From assembly GCF_018263905.1 (NCBI RefSeq), contig NZ_JAAFZU010000015.1, forward strand, positions 1-64,000: DNA of 64,000 bases, in the 5' to 3' direction. A model generated the notes under the pieces. That model saw only the letters and a list, made by a program, of their open reading frames with translations. It did no database searches and was not told the DNA's origin. Positions 17,847 through 26,084 of this stretch are shown one piece after another; position 1 is the stretch's first letter, and each line of letters opens with the position of its first letter. The stretch comes from Loktanella sp. SALINAS62 (GTDB lineage Bacteria; Pseudomonadota; Alphaproteobacteria; Rhodobacterales; Rhodobacteraceae). The position numbers and the translations under genes are program-made.

Positions 17847-18203
17847 TCAGAACCAGTTGTCGGAAACATCCAGAATGGCCCCCGACACCGGGTCGAACTC
17901 GATCTCGACCTCATTGCCGTCTGGCGCGTAGGCCTCTACCTCGTAGCGGCCCCACTCCACGTCAAGATCGTGGATGTTGGTGTAGCCCATCGCCATCATG
18001 CGATCGACCGCTTCGGTGGTGGTCATGTAGGTGGGTGCCGCGTCGCCATAAATTTCGACGAACATCGTGTCGGCCGCTTCGTCAGCAGCTGTCATTTCTT
18101 CTTGCGTCACTTGGTCTTCCATCGTGGCATCGTCGGTCTGTGCCACGGCAGCGGTTGCCAGAAAAAAGCCGCAGGCGGTCGTGCTCAGGAATGCCTTGGT
18201 CAT
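17847..18203 (-). CDS. Periplasmic PepSY-domain protein
   Basis: A 118-residue exported protein. The signal peptide (KAFLSTTACGFFLATAAVAQ) ends near residue 21. An acidic stretch (DDATMEDQVTQEEMTAADEA) leads to a PepSY-like repeat at the C-terminus (TTEAVDRMMAMGYTNIHDLD, then YEVEAYAPDGNEVEIEFDP). PepSY domains are thought to bind or inhibit peptidases, or sense periplasmic state. The ATG at 18203 was chosen over the longer frame because of the signal peptide and the GAAAGGA site. A GTGTGTG/CACACAC hairpin lies in its 5' region. It converges on cysG; the 235 bases between them hold no clear terminator. Confidence 0.75.
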   Translation of the reverse strand: MTKAFLSTTACGFFLATAAVAQTDDATMEDQVTQEEMTAADEAADTMFVEIYGDAAPTYMTTTEAVDRMMAMGYTNIHDLDVEWGRYEVEAYAPDGNEVEIEFDPVSGAILDVSDNWF

Positions 18204-18541
18204 TGGTATGATCCTTTCTTCGGTTTGTGTGTGACAAAAACACACACCCTTTCTCTTGGTTCCCCAAAAATCATTCTTGCGGACGCGACCGACCGGGACC
18301 GCACCAAGCCAAGACCACCGGCACCGATTTCGTGAAGGAACTTCGGACGGCGCGCGATTGTTCAGCCCCTGAAACCCGGAAAAGAAAGGGAAATCCTTTT
18401 GCGACCGATGTCCACGCTGCGGCCCTTTTGGCGATGATTTGAACGTCGTCGCTGCGGTCTGACCAGCCAGACAGAAACTGGTTTCCCAATCCAATCGCCG
18501 GTCTGTTTCGTTCAGACAACACCATCCAAAGGAGAACAAAC
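18204..18541. other. Intergenic region between divergent periplasmic-protein genes
   Basis: 338 bp between the PepSY gene (minus) and the SurA-like gene (plus). It holds the inverted repeat GTGTGTG-ACAAAAA-CACACAC at 18227-18247, 24 bp upstream of the PepSY start. Read on the minus strand the loop is TTTTTGT and the stem precedes the ribosome binding site. Both promoters must lie here but I cannot point to convincing -35/-10 boxes. No protein gene is supported in it. Confidence 0.5.
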
Positions 18542-19177
18542 ATGACATCCAGAACGCTTTTACGCCGCACCACTGTCGGTATCGCTATGATCGCCGCGCT
18601 CGCCACCACGCCGCTGACGGCGCAGGAAAGCGAGACGACCGCGCCGAGTGAAAGCCAGAGCCAGCCCAGCGCTTCTCAAATGATAAGCCCGGACCAGCTG
18701 GTTGCGTCGGTGGGTGAGACCGAAATCATCGGATCTGACGTCAGCGAATTCATCGAAAGCCTACCGCCGGGGATGCGCGAACAGCCGCCGGAAATGTTGA
18801 TATCCATGGCGGTGCAGCAGATCGTGTTGCGCGAACTGCTACTGCAAGAGGCCGAAGCGCAAAACCTCGGTGAAGATCCCGAAGTCGAATCGATCGTCGC
18901 GCAGTCCGACGATATGACCCGCGATGACGCTATGGTCCAAGTTTACCTGACGCGCGAGATCGAGGACAGCGTGACCGATGAAGCGGTGCAACAGACCTAT
19001 GATCAGATTGCAGAGCAGACAGAGGAAGACTTGCCGCCGCTCGAAGACGTTCGTCTTCAGATCGAACAGCAGCTTCAGCAGCAAACCGTCGAGGGTTTAC
19101 GACAGGATCTCGCCGCTAACGTCGAAATCGTGTTCTACGGCCCCGATGGCGAACCGATGGTCGCCGGTTCCGACTGA
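18542..19177 (+). CDS. SurA-N-domain-like periplasmic protein without PPIase domain
   Basis: A 211-residue exported protein. The signal peptide ends near residue 28 (MIAALATTPLTAQ). A low-complexity Ser/Glu/Gln segment follows, then a region like the N-terminal chaperone part of SurA/peptidyl-prolyl isomerases (LVASVGETEIIGSDVSEFIE, QIVLRELLLQEAEAQNLGED). No parvulin domain is present, and the protein ends after a Gln-rich helix (RLQIEQQLQQQTVEGLRQDL). It most likely acts as a periplasmic chaperone-like factor. Preceded by AAAGGAGAACA, a good ribosome binding site. Function beyond this is unknown. Confidence 0.65.
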   Translation: MTSRTLLRRTTVGIAMIAALATTPLTAQESETTAPSESQSQPSASQMISPDQLVASVGETEIIGSDVSEFIESLPPGMREQPPEMLISMAVQQIVLRELLLQEAEAQNLGEDPEVESIVAQSDDMTRDDAMVQVYLTREIEDSVTDEAVQQTYDQIAEQTEEDLPPLEDVRLQIEQQLQQQTVEGLRQDLAANVEIVFYGPDGEPMVAGSD

Positions 19178-19408
19178 CTGAAGTCGGACAGGCGGTCAGA
19201 TCGTGATTGCAGTCGCATTTTGCGCCGTCGCGGGCTTGTCCCCCGCTGCGGCTTAATTTTTTGAATCGTCTGCAAGCCTTTTGGCAAACCTTCTTCATTA
19301 ATCATCAAAGCGGCGGATCTGGGTGACAGGACTGCGCAATTTTCAGCCGACCGATGACGCAAAATACGTTTCACCGGAATTAATTGGGATTTCACACCAG
19401 CGCCTTGG

Positions 19409-19426
19409 TTGTCACGGGGGTGTTAC
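19409..19426 (+). promoter_or_regulatory. Possible Pho box upstream of alkaline phosphatase
   Basis: TTGTCAC-GGGG-GTGTTAC: two 7-base repeats spaced 11 bp start to start, the layout of PhoB-binding boxes (CTGTCAT repeats with 4-bp gaps). It lies 50 bp upstream of the alkaline phosphatase start. Several positions differ from consensus, so this is a tentative call supported mainly by location. The rest of the 19178-19475 gap shows nothing else I can support. Confidence 0.35.
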
Positions 19427-19475
19427 CAAGCACCGATAGCCCATCGGGTGTTTCACACCTGAAGGAGAAACTGTC

Positions 19476-20969
19476 GTGAAAACCTCATTCCTTGCAATCG
19501 GTGCCGCAATCGCCGCGTCCGGTGCAGCAGCCCAAGACTTGCCCCAAGCCAGCAGCGACTGGTTCACTGCCGGTCAGGCCACCATCGAAGCGCGTCTTGC
19601 GCTCGAACCCAACACCAATCGGGCCCGCAACGTCATTTTGCTGAACGCGGACGGCAACGGCGTTGGCACGAACTATGCCCTACGCCTGTTCGCGGGCCAG
19701 CAGGCCGGTGGCTTGGGCGACGATCATGTGCTGCCGCACGAGACGTTCGCGCACATGGCACTGGTCAAGACCTACACGACCAACGGGCAGACGCCCGATT
19801 CAGCCCCCACTGCTTCGGCAATGCTGACCGGCGTGAAAAGCAGGAACACGATGATCAACGTTTCCGAAAACGTCGCCGTCGGTGATTGCGCCAATTTGCC
19901 GGGTAACGAACTGACCACCCTGTCCCAGATTGCGGACGACATGGGCAAGTCGGTCGGCATCGTTTCGACCGCCCGCATCACACACGCGACGCCTGCCGCT
20001 GCCTATGCAGTTACCGCGAACCGCAACTGGGAAGACGATTCAGCCCTGCCCGAAGACTGCACCACGCAGGCCGACATCGCAGCACAGCTTGTCGATGGTA
20101 TGGAAAGCGGCCTGATTGATCTGGCCATGGGCGGCGGACGACGTCACTTTGTTCCGGCCGGGACGGTCAGCGAAGAAGGCAACGAAGGCACGCGGACCGA
20201 CGGCCGCAACCTGATCGAAGAGATGGAAGCGCTTGGCGCGCAATACGTCTGGAATGACGAAACCTTTGGCGCGCTGACCGAACTTGGCAATGCTCCGATC
20301 ATCGGCCTGTTCCAGGATTCGCACATGATGTACGAACATGACCGGACAGACGAGCCATCGCTGGCCGAAATGACTGCCGCGGCTATCACCGCGCTTTCGA
20401 CCAACGAGGAAGGCTACTTTCTGTCGATCGAAGGTGGACGCGTCGACCACGCCAACCACGCCGGCAACCTGCACCGCGTGCTGACCGACGGCGTGGCCTT
20501 TGCAGAAGCCGTACAGATGGCCATCGACATGACCGACGACAGCGATACGCTGATCATCGTGACCGCCGACCACGAGCACGCCATTGCCTTTAACGGGTAC
20601 TGCGGCCGTGGTTCCGACATTACCGGCCTGTGCATGGGCATCGACAACGAAGGCGTGGAAAACACCGGCGAACCCAACCTTGGGTCCGACGGCAAGCCCT
20701 ACACCGTTGCCGGTTACCTTAACGGTGCAGGTTCGGTGTTGATCGAACAAGAAGACGGCACCTATTCGGGCGAGCGTCCGGACGTAACCAACGAAGAGGC
20801 GATGGACCCCGACTACTTGCAGCAGGCGCTGGTGCCGATGTCGTCGGAAACCCATTCGGGTACCGATGTCGCGGCCTATGCGCATGGTCCTTATGCGCAC
20901 CTTCTTGGCGGCACCATCGAGCAGAACGTGATCTTTCACGTGATGCATCACGCGATGACCGCAGAGTAA
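19476..20969 (+). CDS. phoA: Alkaline phosphatase (PhoA family)
   Basis: A 497-residue periplasmic phosphomonoesterase. A signal peptide ends near residue 20 (AIAASGAAAQ). Active-site features: Asp59 in NVILLNADGNGVG, nucleophile Ser109 in TPDSAPTASAMLTG, zinc ligands in EGGRVDHANHAGN and in VTADHEHA, and a last His in SSETHSGTDVAAYAHGP. The start is GTG at 19476, preceded by an excellent GAAGGAG 7 nt away. It is a single-gene unit followed by a strong hairpin terminator. A possible Pho box upstream suggests induction by phosphate starvation. It releases phosphate from organic phosphates. Confidence 0.92.
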   Translation: MKTSFLAIGAAIAASGAAAQDLPQASSDWFTAGQATIEARLALEPNTNRARNVILLNADGNGVGTNYALRLFAGQQAGGLGDDHVLPHETFAHMALVKTYTTNGQTPDSAPTASAMLTGVKSRNTMINVSENVAVGDCANLPGNELTTLSQIADDMGKSVGIVSTARITHATPAAAYAVTANRNWEDDSALPEDCTTQADIAAQLVDGMESGLIDLAMGGGRRHFVPAGTVSEEGNEGTRTDGRNLIEEMEALGAQYVWNDETFGALTELGNAPIIGLFQDSHMMYEHDRTDEPSLAEMTAAAITALSTNEEGYFLSIEGGRVDHANHAGNLHRVLTDGVAFAEAVQMAIDMTDDSDTLIIVTADHEHAIAFNGYCGRGSDITGLCMGIDNEGVENTGEPNLGSDGKPYTVAGYLNGAGSVLIEQEDGTYSGERPDVTNEEAMDPDYLQQALVPMSSETHSGTDVAAYAHGPYAHLLGGTIEQNVIFHVMHHAMTAE

Positions 20970-20988
20970 GCAACTTTTGCAGATGCAG

Positions 20989-21013
20989 CGGGCCCTGATT
21001 TCAGGGCCCGTTT
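20989..21013 (+). terminator. Terminator after alkaline phosphatase
   Basis: CGGGCCCTG-ATTT-CAGGGCCCG followed by TTTGCGC. A perfect 9-bp GC stem with a tetraloop, 20 nt after the phoA stop codon. The T run is short. Confidence 0.75.
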
Positions 21014-21112
21014 GCGCTTGTCACCCCTGCCTGAGGCGCCGATCTTTGGTTGTGGTGCGATGTTATCAAGCTGTCACGTTGCTGCGCTATCCAGTTGCCA
21101 AAGGAAGAATCG

Positions 21113-21550
21113 ATGCAAAACCTGACCCGGCGTTCCCTTTTGTCCCTGATCTGTGCGGCACCACTGGCGCTGCCCGGTCGCTTGTTCGCACAGGATGCCC
21201 CGATCAAACTGCGTGATCTTTACAATCGAGATATGAGCTTTTCCGACATTGCACTTGCGCATGAAGGCTTGCGCATCACGATCGCAGGGTTCATGGCGCC
21301 CCCCCTCAAGGCCGAATCCGATTTCTTTGTCCTGACAAAGATGCCGATGGCGGTCTGCCCCTTTTGCGAACCGGGAACCCCTTGGCCGGATGACATCCTT
21401 GCCGTCTACACCAAGCGTATCGTCAACGTGGTTCCCTTTAACGTCCCGCTAGAAACGACGGGCGTGCTGGATCTGGGCGAATACGTCGATCCCGAACTTG
21501 GTTTTTATTCCGAAGTGCGCCTGACCGACGCGGTCTATGGCCGTGCTTGA
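21113..21550 (+). CDS. DUF3299-like exported protein of ABC unit
   Basis: A 145-residue secreted protein with a twin-arginine-type signal (NLTRRSLLSLICAAPLALPG) cleaved after about residue 27. The mature part resembles DUF3299 proteins: an OB-like segment EGLRITIAGFMAPP followed by FFVLTKMPMAVCPFCEPG. Cys82 and Cys85 form a CxxC motif that could bind a metal or act in thiol chemistry. The ATG at 21113 follows AAGGAAG. It overlaps the ATPase gene by 14 nt, so it is the first gene of a four-gene unit with an ABC exporter and a PCuAC-like protein. Function is not established. Confidence 0.6.
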   Translation: MQNLTRRSLLSLICAAPLALPGRLFAQDAPIKLRDLYNRDMSFSDIALAHEGLRITIAGFMAPPLKAESDFFVLTKMPMAVCPFCEPGTPWPDDILAVYTKRIVNVVPFNVPLETTGVLDLGEYVDPELGFYSEVRLTDAVYGRA

Positions 21551-22244
21551 TGCGGGCCAACATCCCGGTTTGCCGCTGGTGGTCACCGATCTTGATCTGC
21601 GCGGGATCGACGGGCGGCCTCTGGTGTCACTTCCGCGACTGAACGTCACCGCAGGTTCGTCCCTGGCGATACGCGGACCGTCCGGCGCAGGCAAATCGAC
21701 GCTTCTTCATGCCTTTTCGGGTCTGGTGACACCTGCTGGCGGACGCGTCGTCTGGGGCGGGACCGACATTGCCGGATTGAGCGATAGTGCCCGCACAAGA
21801 TTTCGTCGTCAGAACGTCGGACTGATTTTTCAGGATTTCCTGCTGTTTGAAGAATTGGGAGCGTTGGACAATGCGTCCCTGTCAGCCGCATTCGCACCGC
21901 GCGCCGAACGCGCAGCCCTGCGGGACCGGGCTGCCAGCTGGCTCAACCGGTTCGGCTTGGGCCAGGCCGGAACACGGCGCGCCGACAGCTTTTCAGGGGG
22001 CGAACGTCAGCGGGTCGCCGTGGCCCGTGCGCTGAGCAACGATCCCGCCGTGATCCTGGCCGATGAGCCGACTGCCAGCCTTGATCGTGCCACGGCTGAC
22101 CGGCTGATTGATGATCTGGTCGCCCTGTCGCAAGATTCAGGGCGGACCCTGATCGTCGTGACGCATGACGCAACACTCGCAACCCGACTTGACCGTGTTG
22201 TGACCATGGCCGATGGCCGCATTGTAGAAGATTCCGATGAATAG
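21537..22244 (+). CDS. MacB/LolD-type ABC transporter ATPase
   Basis: A 235-residue ATPase with Walker A GPSGAGKST, signature FSGGERQR and Walker B VILADEPTASLDR. Its closest general type is the LolD/MacB/YbbA group that works with FtsX-like permeases and moves material out of, or within, the cell envelope instead of importing solutes. The start overlaps the preceding DUF3299-like gene by 14 nt and the end overlaps the permease gene by 8 nt, so production is coupled. Cargo is unknown. Confidence 0.85.
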   Translation: MAVLDAGQHPGLPLVVTDLDLRGIDGRPLVSLPRLNVTAGSSLAIRGPSGAGKSTLLHAFSGLVTPAGGRVVWGGTDIAGLSDSARTRFRRQNVGLIFQDFLLFEELGALDNASLSAAFAPRAERAALRDRAASWLNRFGLGQAGTRRADSFSGGERQRVAVARALSNDPAVILADEPTASLDRATADRLIDDLVALSQDSGRTLIVVTHDATLATRLDRVVTMADGRIVEDSDE

Positions 22245-23556
22245 CTTTGGCGATTTTTGGGCCGGTTTGCCTGCGGCGGCGCAGGATATCTTGGTCGTCG
22301 CGCTGCTGTTGTTGCCCGGCCTTGCGACCGGCTTGATCGTGCTGCGCGGCTATGCACCCGGGCGGCTTGTGCGGGCGATGTTGCGACGCTTCAGCGTCTC
22401 GAACGGCATATTTGTGTGCCTTATCGCGGTTTCGGTCGCGATCGGTGTCGGCCTGACCGCGCAGGAACGTGGTTTGCGTCAGGGCAGCGCGAGAGCCGCC
22501 GCCGCCTTTGACTTGATCGTTGCGGCCCCCGGCAGCGAAATCACCGTCATGCTGGCCGCTGTCTATCTACAACCATCGGACGTGCCGCTGCTGACAGGGG
22601 ATCAATATACCCAGATCGCAACAGATCCTGACGTGACGCTGGCCGCCCCGATCGCGTTCGGCGATAGTTACGACGGTGCCCCAGTGGTGGGAACGACCGC
22701 CGATTTTGTAACGCACCTGGCCGGTGATTTGGCCGATGGTCGAATTTTTGCCACGTCTGCCGAAGCGGTCGCCGGGGCTTTTGCCCCGGTCGCGTTGGGC
22801 GAAAGTTTCACGCCCGCCCACGGCCACGGCGCCACAGCCGAAGACGCTGCGCATGCGGGATCGTCCTACACAATCATTGGTCGCATGGCCGCAACTGGTA
22901 GCCCGTGGGACCGCGCCATCCTTGTTCCAATCGAAGGCGTCTGGGAAGTTCACGGTCTGGCAAACGGACATGCGCCCGCTGCGGGGGACCAGATCGGGCC
23001 ACCATTCGATGCGGCCTATTTCCCCGGAACCCCAGCGGTGCTGGTCCGCGCGGATGCGCTATGGGGCAGTTACGCCCTGCAATCGCGATTTACCCGCCCG
23101 GACATGATGGCGTTCTTTCCGGGCACGGTGTTGGCACAGATGCACAGCCTGATGCGCGACGTGCGAGAGGCGATGTCGCTGCTGGCGGTGGTGACGCAGG
23201 TTCTGGTGACGGTGTCGATCTTGGCCGGACTGGTCATTCTGACACGCATCTTTGCCCGTGGTCTGGCATTGCTGCGTGCCATCGGTGCAGGTCGGCGATT
23301 TGTCTTTGCCGTCGTCTGGAGCTACAGCGCGACGCTGATTGCAGCGGGATCTTTGCTTGGTCTCGGGCTTGGCTGGCTGGCCGCGATGGGCTTTTCGCAT
23401 GTCATCACTGCACGCACCGATATCCTTGTGACCGCAAGTGTGACCTGGACAGAGGTCCAGCTTGTCGCAGGGTTTGTCAGCCTCACGCTTATTCTGGCCC
23501 TTTTACCGGCACTGGCTGCGACGCGCCGCCAGCTTCTGACCGATCTTCGCAACTGA
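22237..23556 (+). CDS. FtsX/MacB-type ABC permease
   Basis: A 439-residue membrane protein of the FtsX-like permease type. One hydrophobic segment near the N-terminus (AQDILVVALLLLPGLATGLI) and another near residues 55-75 come before a large periplasmic domain of about 220 residues. Three membrane segments follow at the C-terminus (VLVTVSILAGLVILTRIF, TLIAAGSLLGLGLGWLAAMG, LVAGFVSLTLILALLPALAA). This is the mechanotransmission layout seen in MacB/LolCE. Four-nucleotide-type overlaps link it to the ATPase. The periplasmic partners are probably the flanking exported proteins. Confidence 0.82.
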   Translation: MNSFGDFWAGLPAAAQDILVVALLLLPGLATGLIVLRGYAPGRLVRAMLRRFSVSNGIFVCLIAVSVAIGVGLTAQERGLRQGSARAAAAFDLIVAAPGSEITVMLAAVYLQPSDVPLLTGDQYTQIATDPDVTLAAPIAFGDSYDGAPVVGTTADFVTHLAGDLADGRIFATSAEAVAGAFAPVALGESFTPAHGHGATAEDAAHAGSSYTIIGRMAATGSPWDRAILVPIEGVWEVHGLANGHAPAAGDQIGPPFDAAYFPGTPAVLVRADALWGSYALQSRFTRPDMMAFFPGTVLAQMHSLMRDVREAMSLLAVVTQVLVTVSILAGLVILTRIFARGLALLRAIGAGRRFVFAVVWSYSATLIAAGSLLGLGLGWLAAMGFSHVITARTDILVTASVTWTEVQLVAGFVSLTLILALLPALAATRRQLLTDLRN

Positions 23557-23572
23557 CTACAGGACCTCCATC

Positions 23573-24049
23573 ATGCGCACTTTTAGCCTTGTCACCGTCT
23601 TCGCGCTTGCCACCACGCCATTGGCTGCACAGGACGATAATGACCACCTGTCCGAAATCGATGGCCTGCGCGTCGTCCATGCCTGGACCGCAGCCACCAG
23701 TGGCACCGAAGCCTTGATCTACATGGAAATCGAAAACAACATGGAAACCTTGCAGACCCTGACCGGCGCCGAGATCGAAAATGGTCTGACCGCTGAACTG
23801 GTGGGGTTTACCTATGTCGACGGCGTCGAAGCCTGGAAGGTGTTACCGGGCATTCCGATTGCAGCAGGCCAGCATCTTGACCTTGCGCCGCGCGCGATTG
23901 CGTTCCGGTTGTCCGGTCTGGATTCGGCACTGAACGTCGGTGATGAGGTCGAGATGGAGGTGATGTTCGGCGATCTTCATCTCGACGTCCATGTCGCAGT
24001 TGAAGCCGAAAGTGCGACCGATCACAGCCATGCCGGTCATAATCATTGA
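23573..24049 (+). CDS. PCuAC-like periplasmic protein with His-rich tail
   Basis: A 158-residue exported protein; the signal peptide ends near residue 20 (ALATTPLAAQ). The mature part has the beta-sandwich pattern of PCuAC/DUF461 copper chaperones (VVHAWTAATSGTEALIYMEI, then IPIAAGQHLDLAP and VGDEVEMEVMFGD). The classical copper ligands (H-M...HxM) are not at the expected places: the segment that usually holds HxM reads AIAFRL. Instead the C-terminus ends DHSHAGHNH, a His cluster able to bind zinc, nickel or copper. It closes the DUF3299/ABC unit, 16 nt after the permease. Metal handling is likely, the metal unknown. Confidence 0.6.
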   Translation: MRTFSLVTVFALATTPLAAQDDNDHLSEIDGLRVVHAWTAATSGTEALIYMEIENNMETLQTLTGAEIENGLTAELVGFTYVDGVEAWKVLPGIPIAAGQHLDLAPRAIAFRLSGLDSALNVGDEVEMEVMFGDLHLDVHVAVEAESATDHSHAGHNH

Positions 24050-24297
24050 TAACCCGTGTGAAAAAATCGGCCACGCGCACTTGTTATATCATGGCTCGCT
24101 GGCAGCATCTTAGCGACGCAACACGACTGCTTCGGGCCAGCAAGCAGCCCCATAAATGGCAAGCTTAATAAGAATCTGCTAAAATCGCTCGCTCGTCATC
24201 GATGATTTGCACAAAAATCTTGCATAGGGGTTCACTGCACCAGGAATTGCTTTGAACTCTTTACAGGTCGGTGCGCGTGGCGCAGTGTACTTGAAAC

Positions 24298-24328
24298 GGC
24301 CGCCATGTCGGCCAAGGCAATCGAGCCT
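24298..24328 (+). promoter_or_regulatory. Tandem hexaloop hairpins in amiC leader (possible AmiR target)
   Basis: GGCCG [CCATGT] CGGCC (24298-24313) and AGGC [AATCGA] GCCT (24315-24328) are adjacent stems each closing a six-base loop. The 3' arm of the second is the 5' arm of the terminator that follows, the same geometry as in the nrtA leader. However, the loops do not carry the A1/G4 bases typical of ANTAR targets (the second has A1 but C4), so AmiR binding is only suggested by layout. Confidence 0.4.
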
Positions 24329-24366
24329 CGTATTTCTCTGTTAACGCAGGGATGCGGGGCTTTTTT
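24324..24366 (+). terminator. Leader terminator before amiC
   Basis: AGCCTCGTA (24324-24332) pairs with TGCGGGGCT (24353-24361) using two G-T pairs. The inner stem TCTCTG/CAGGGA closes a TTAACG loop, and TTTTTC follows. It ends 18 nt before the GTG start of amiC. It would stop transcription of the whole amide operon unless overridden, most likely by AmiR. Confidence 0.75.
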
Positions 24367-24384
24367 CATTTAAAAGGGGTCAAA

Positions 24385-25497
24385 GTGGCTCTCAAACTGG
24401 GACTGATCTTTTCGACCAGCGGCAGCTACGCCGCCCTTGGGCAGAGTGCGCTGGCAGGCGCATTGGGTGCGATCGATGCCCTGAAAGAGTCTGGAATCGC
24501 AGACATTACACCCGTCATACGTGACCCTGGCGGTGACGTGTCCCGTTACGAAAAAGCGGCGGCCGAACTGTTGGATGACGGCGTCCAGCATCTGCTTGGT
24601 GCGATTACGTCGTGGAGCCGAAAGGACATGATCCCAGTGCTCGAACGTAAGGGCGGGTTGCTCTGGTATCCCTGCCCGTACGAAGGGTTCGAATGCAACG
24701 ATCACGTGGTTTATCTGGGCACGTCACCGAACCACCATGTTTTGCCAGCCGTTGACTGGGTCGCGTCCAAAGGCATGCGACGCGCCTATCTCGTCGGGTC
24801 GAATTACGTGTGGGGCTGGGAAACGCTACGCCTTGCGCGCGAACGACTGCAAGCCGCAGGACTAGAGGTCGTGGGCGAGCGTTACGTACCATTGGGGTCA
24901 ACAGATCATGCACATGTTGTCGATGAAATCTGCGCATCCCCGGTGGATTGCGTCATCAACAGTCTGATCGGACCATCCAATACGACCTTTATGCGTGATC
25001 TGATGGCCAGCGAACCTGAACGCAAAGCCCGGCCCGGCCACATCGTCAGCTTTAACCAGACAGAAGCGGATCTGGCTGAGCTTGGACCAGCCGCAGATGG
25101 TCTACTATCGGTCGGGAACTTCTTTGAGGAAGAGGCGAACGCCGCGCTGCGACGCGCGGCCCTTGCCTATGCGCCCAACGGTCGTGTTTCGGCCTTTCTT
25201 GCCAATGCATACGCGTCGGTTGAAATGTTTGCAGCAGGCGCAAACCTTGCGCGCAGTACCGACCCGCGCGCTGTGTTTTCCGCAGTTGCCGCCGCTCCTG
25301 TTCAGACGGCAATCGGCCCGATACAGGTCGATCCCGTGATGCGCCACGCCGCCTTTGCCCCCCGGATCGCGCTGGCTGACGCAGGACAGTTCCAGATCAT
25401 CGAGCGGGCACCGAACGCCATTGCCGCAGATCCCTACCTTGCGAGGCAAAGCACCAGTTCCACCGCGCGTCGCGTCGACCTGAGGATTGTGAATTGA
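24385..25497 (+). CDS. amiC: AmiC-like amide sensor (negative regulator of AmiR)
   Basis: A 370-residue type-1 periplasmic-binding-fold protein (Leu/Ile/Val-binding family) without a signal peptide, as in Pseudomonas AmiC, the cytoplasmic amide receptor that holds AmiR inactive. Typical blocks: LGLIFSTSGSYAALGQSALAG, GAITSWSRKDMIPVLE and WYPCPYEGFECNDHVVYLG. The GTG at 24385 has AAAGGGG in front; the ATG at 24352 lies inside the leader terminator and is rejected. The gene is directly followed by an ANTAR protein and a transport/amidase set, so it should sense the imported amide or its product. The ligand is unknown. Confidence 0.8.
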   Translation: MALKLGLIFSTSGSYAALGQSALAGALGAIDALKESGIADITPVIRDPGGDVSRYEKAAAELLDDGVQHLLGAITSWSRKDMIPVLERKGGLLWYPCPYEGFECNDHVVYLGTSPNHHVLPAVDWVASKGMRRAYLVGSNYVWGWETLRLARERLQAAGLEVVGERYVPLGSTDHAHVVDEICASPVDCVINSLIGPSNTTFMRDLMASEPERKARPGHIVSFNQTEADLAELGPAADGLLSVGNFFEEEANAALRRAALAYAPNGRVSAFLANAYASVEMFAAGANLARSTDPRAVFSAVAAAPVQTAIGPIQVDPVMRHAAFAPRIALADAGQFQIIERAPNAIAADPYLARQSTSSTARRVDLRIVN

Positions 25498-26084
25498 GAT
25501 CATTCCCCTTGCATAACTTTGCCGGCCTCACAGCGATCGTGCTGCATCGCTCGGAAGAGCCTATGCGGAAGGTTGTGGAGGTTTGCGACCGTCTGGGGGT
25601 CCGGGCCGTGCCAAAGACCGGTGAACTGACAGCCGAAGCGGTTCGTGGCGCAGATATGATCATTCTCGACATCGACACCGGCCATGACGAGCAGTTTCCA
25701 TGGGGGGTCGCAGATGCGCCAGTGCCGCTGATCGGGCTTGTTGGTTCTGAAAGTCCCGGCAGGCTTGCATGGGCGATTGGGCAGCAGGTCGACGCTTATT
25801 TGCCGATTTCAGCACTTGGAAATTTATTCTCTGCGCTTGTGATTGCGCATGAAACATTTGCAAGGAAAGCCGATCGAACGCGCCACGAACGTGAAATCGC
25901 CCGGCAGCGTGCGGGACGTCTCGACGTCATTCGTGCCGTTTTGCTTCTGATGCCGGAATGTCGCGACGAGGCTCTGGCGCTCAAGCAGTTGCGCACAATG
26001 GCGATGGTGGAACAGATAACGCTCGAAGAAGCAGCCGCGCGCCTTCTGTCCGAAAGACAGGTCAAGCGGGTGGACGGCCAATGA
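25494..26084 (+). CDS. amiR: AmiR-like ANTAR antiterminator
   Basis: A 196-residue RNA-binding antiterminator. The N-terminal part is a receiver-like domain lacking the acidic phosphorylation pocket (AIVLHRSEEPMRKVVEVCD), as in AmiR. A coiled segment (ERTRHEREIARQ type, about residues 125-140) leads into the ANTAR domain (LDVIRAVLLLMPECRDEALA, then EEAAARLLSERQ). The start is TTG at 25494 overlapping the amiC stop with GAGGA nearby; an ATG at 25563 would remove part of the fold. By analogy AmiC releases it when amide is bound, and it then prevents the leader terminator. Overlaps the next gene by 4 nt. Confidence 0.8.
   Translation: MRSFPLHNFAGLTAIVLHRSEEPMRKVVEVCDRLGVRAVPKTGELTAEAVRGADMIILDIDTGHDEQFPWGVADAPVPLIGLVGSESPGRLAWAIGQQVDAYLPISALGNLFSALVIAHETFARKADRTRHEREIARQRAGRLDVIRAVLLLMPECRDEALALKQLRTMAMVEQITLEEAAARLLSERQVKRVDGQ

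Larger units (their letters stand above)
24050..24384 (+). other. Leader/promoter region of the amide-response operon
   Basis: 335 bp without a protein gene. The left part has overlapping stem options (CTGCTT/AAGCAG near 24127-24147) of unknown use. The right part holds two short six-base-loop hairpins and an intrinsic terminator, listed separately. The promoter should lie in the left half but no convincing boxes were found. The ribosome binding site AAAGGGG (24373-24379) is directly before the GTG start of amiC. Confidence 0.5.
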
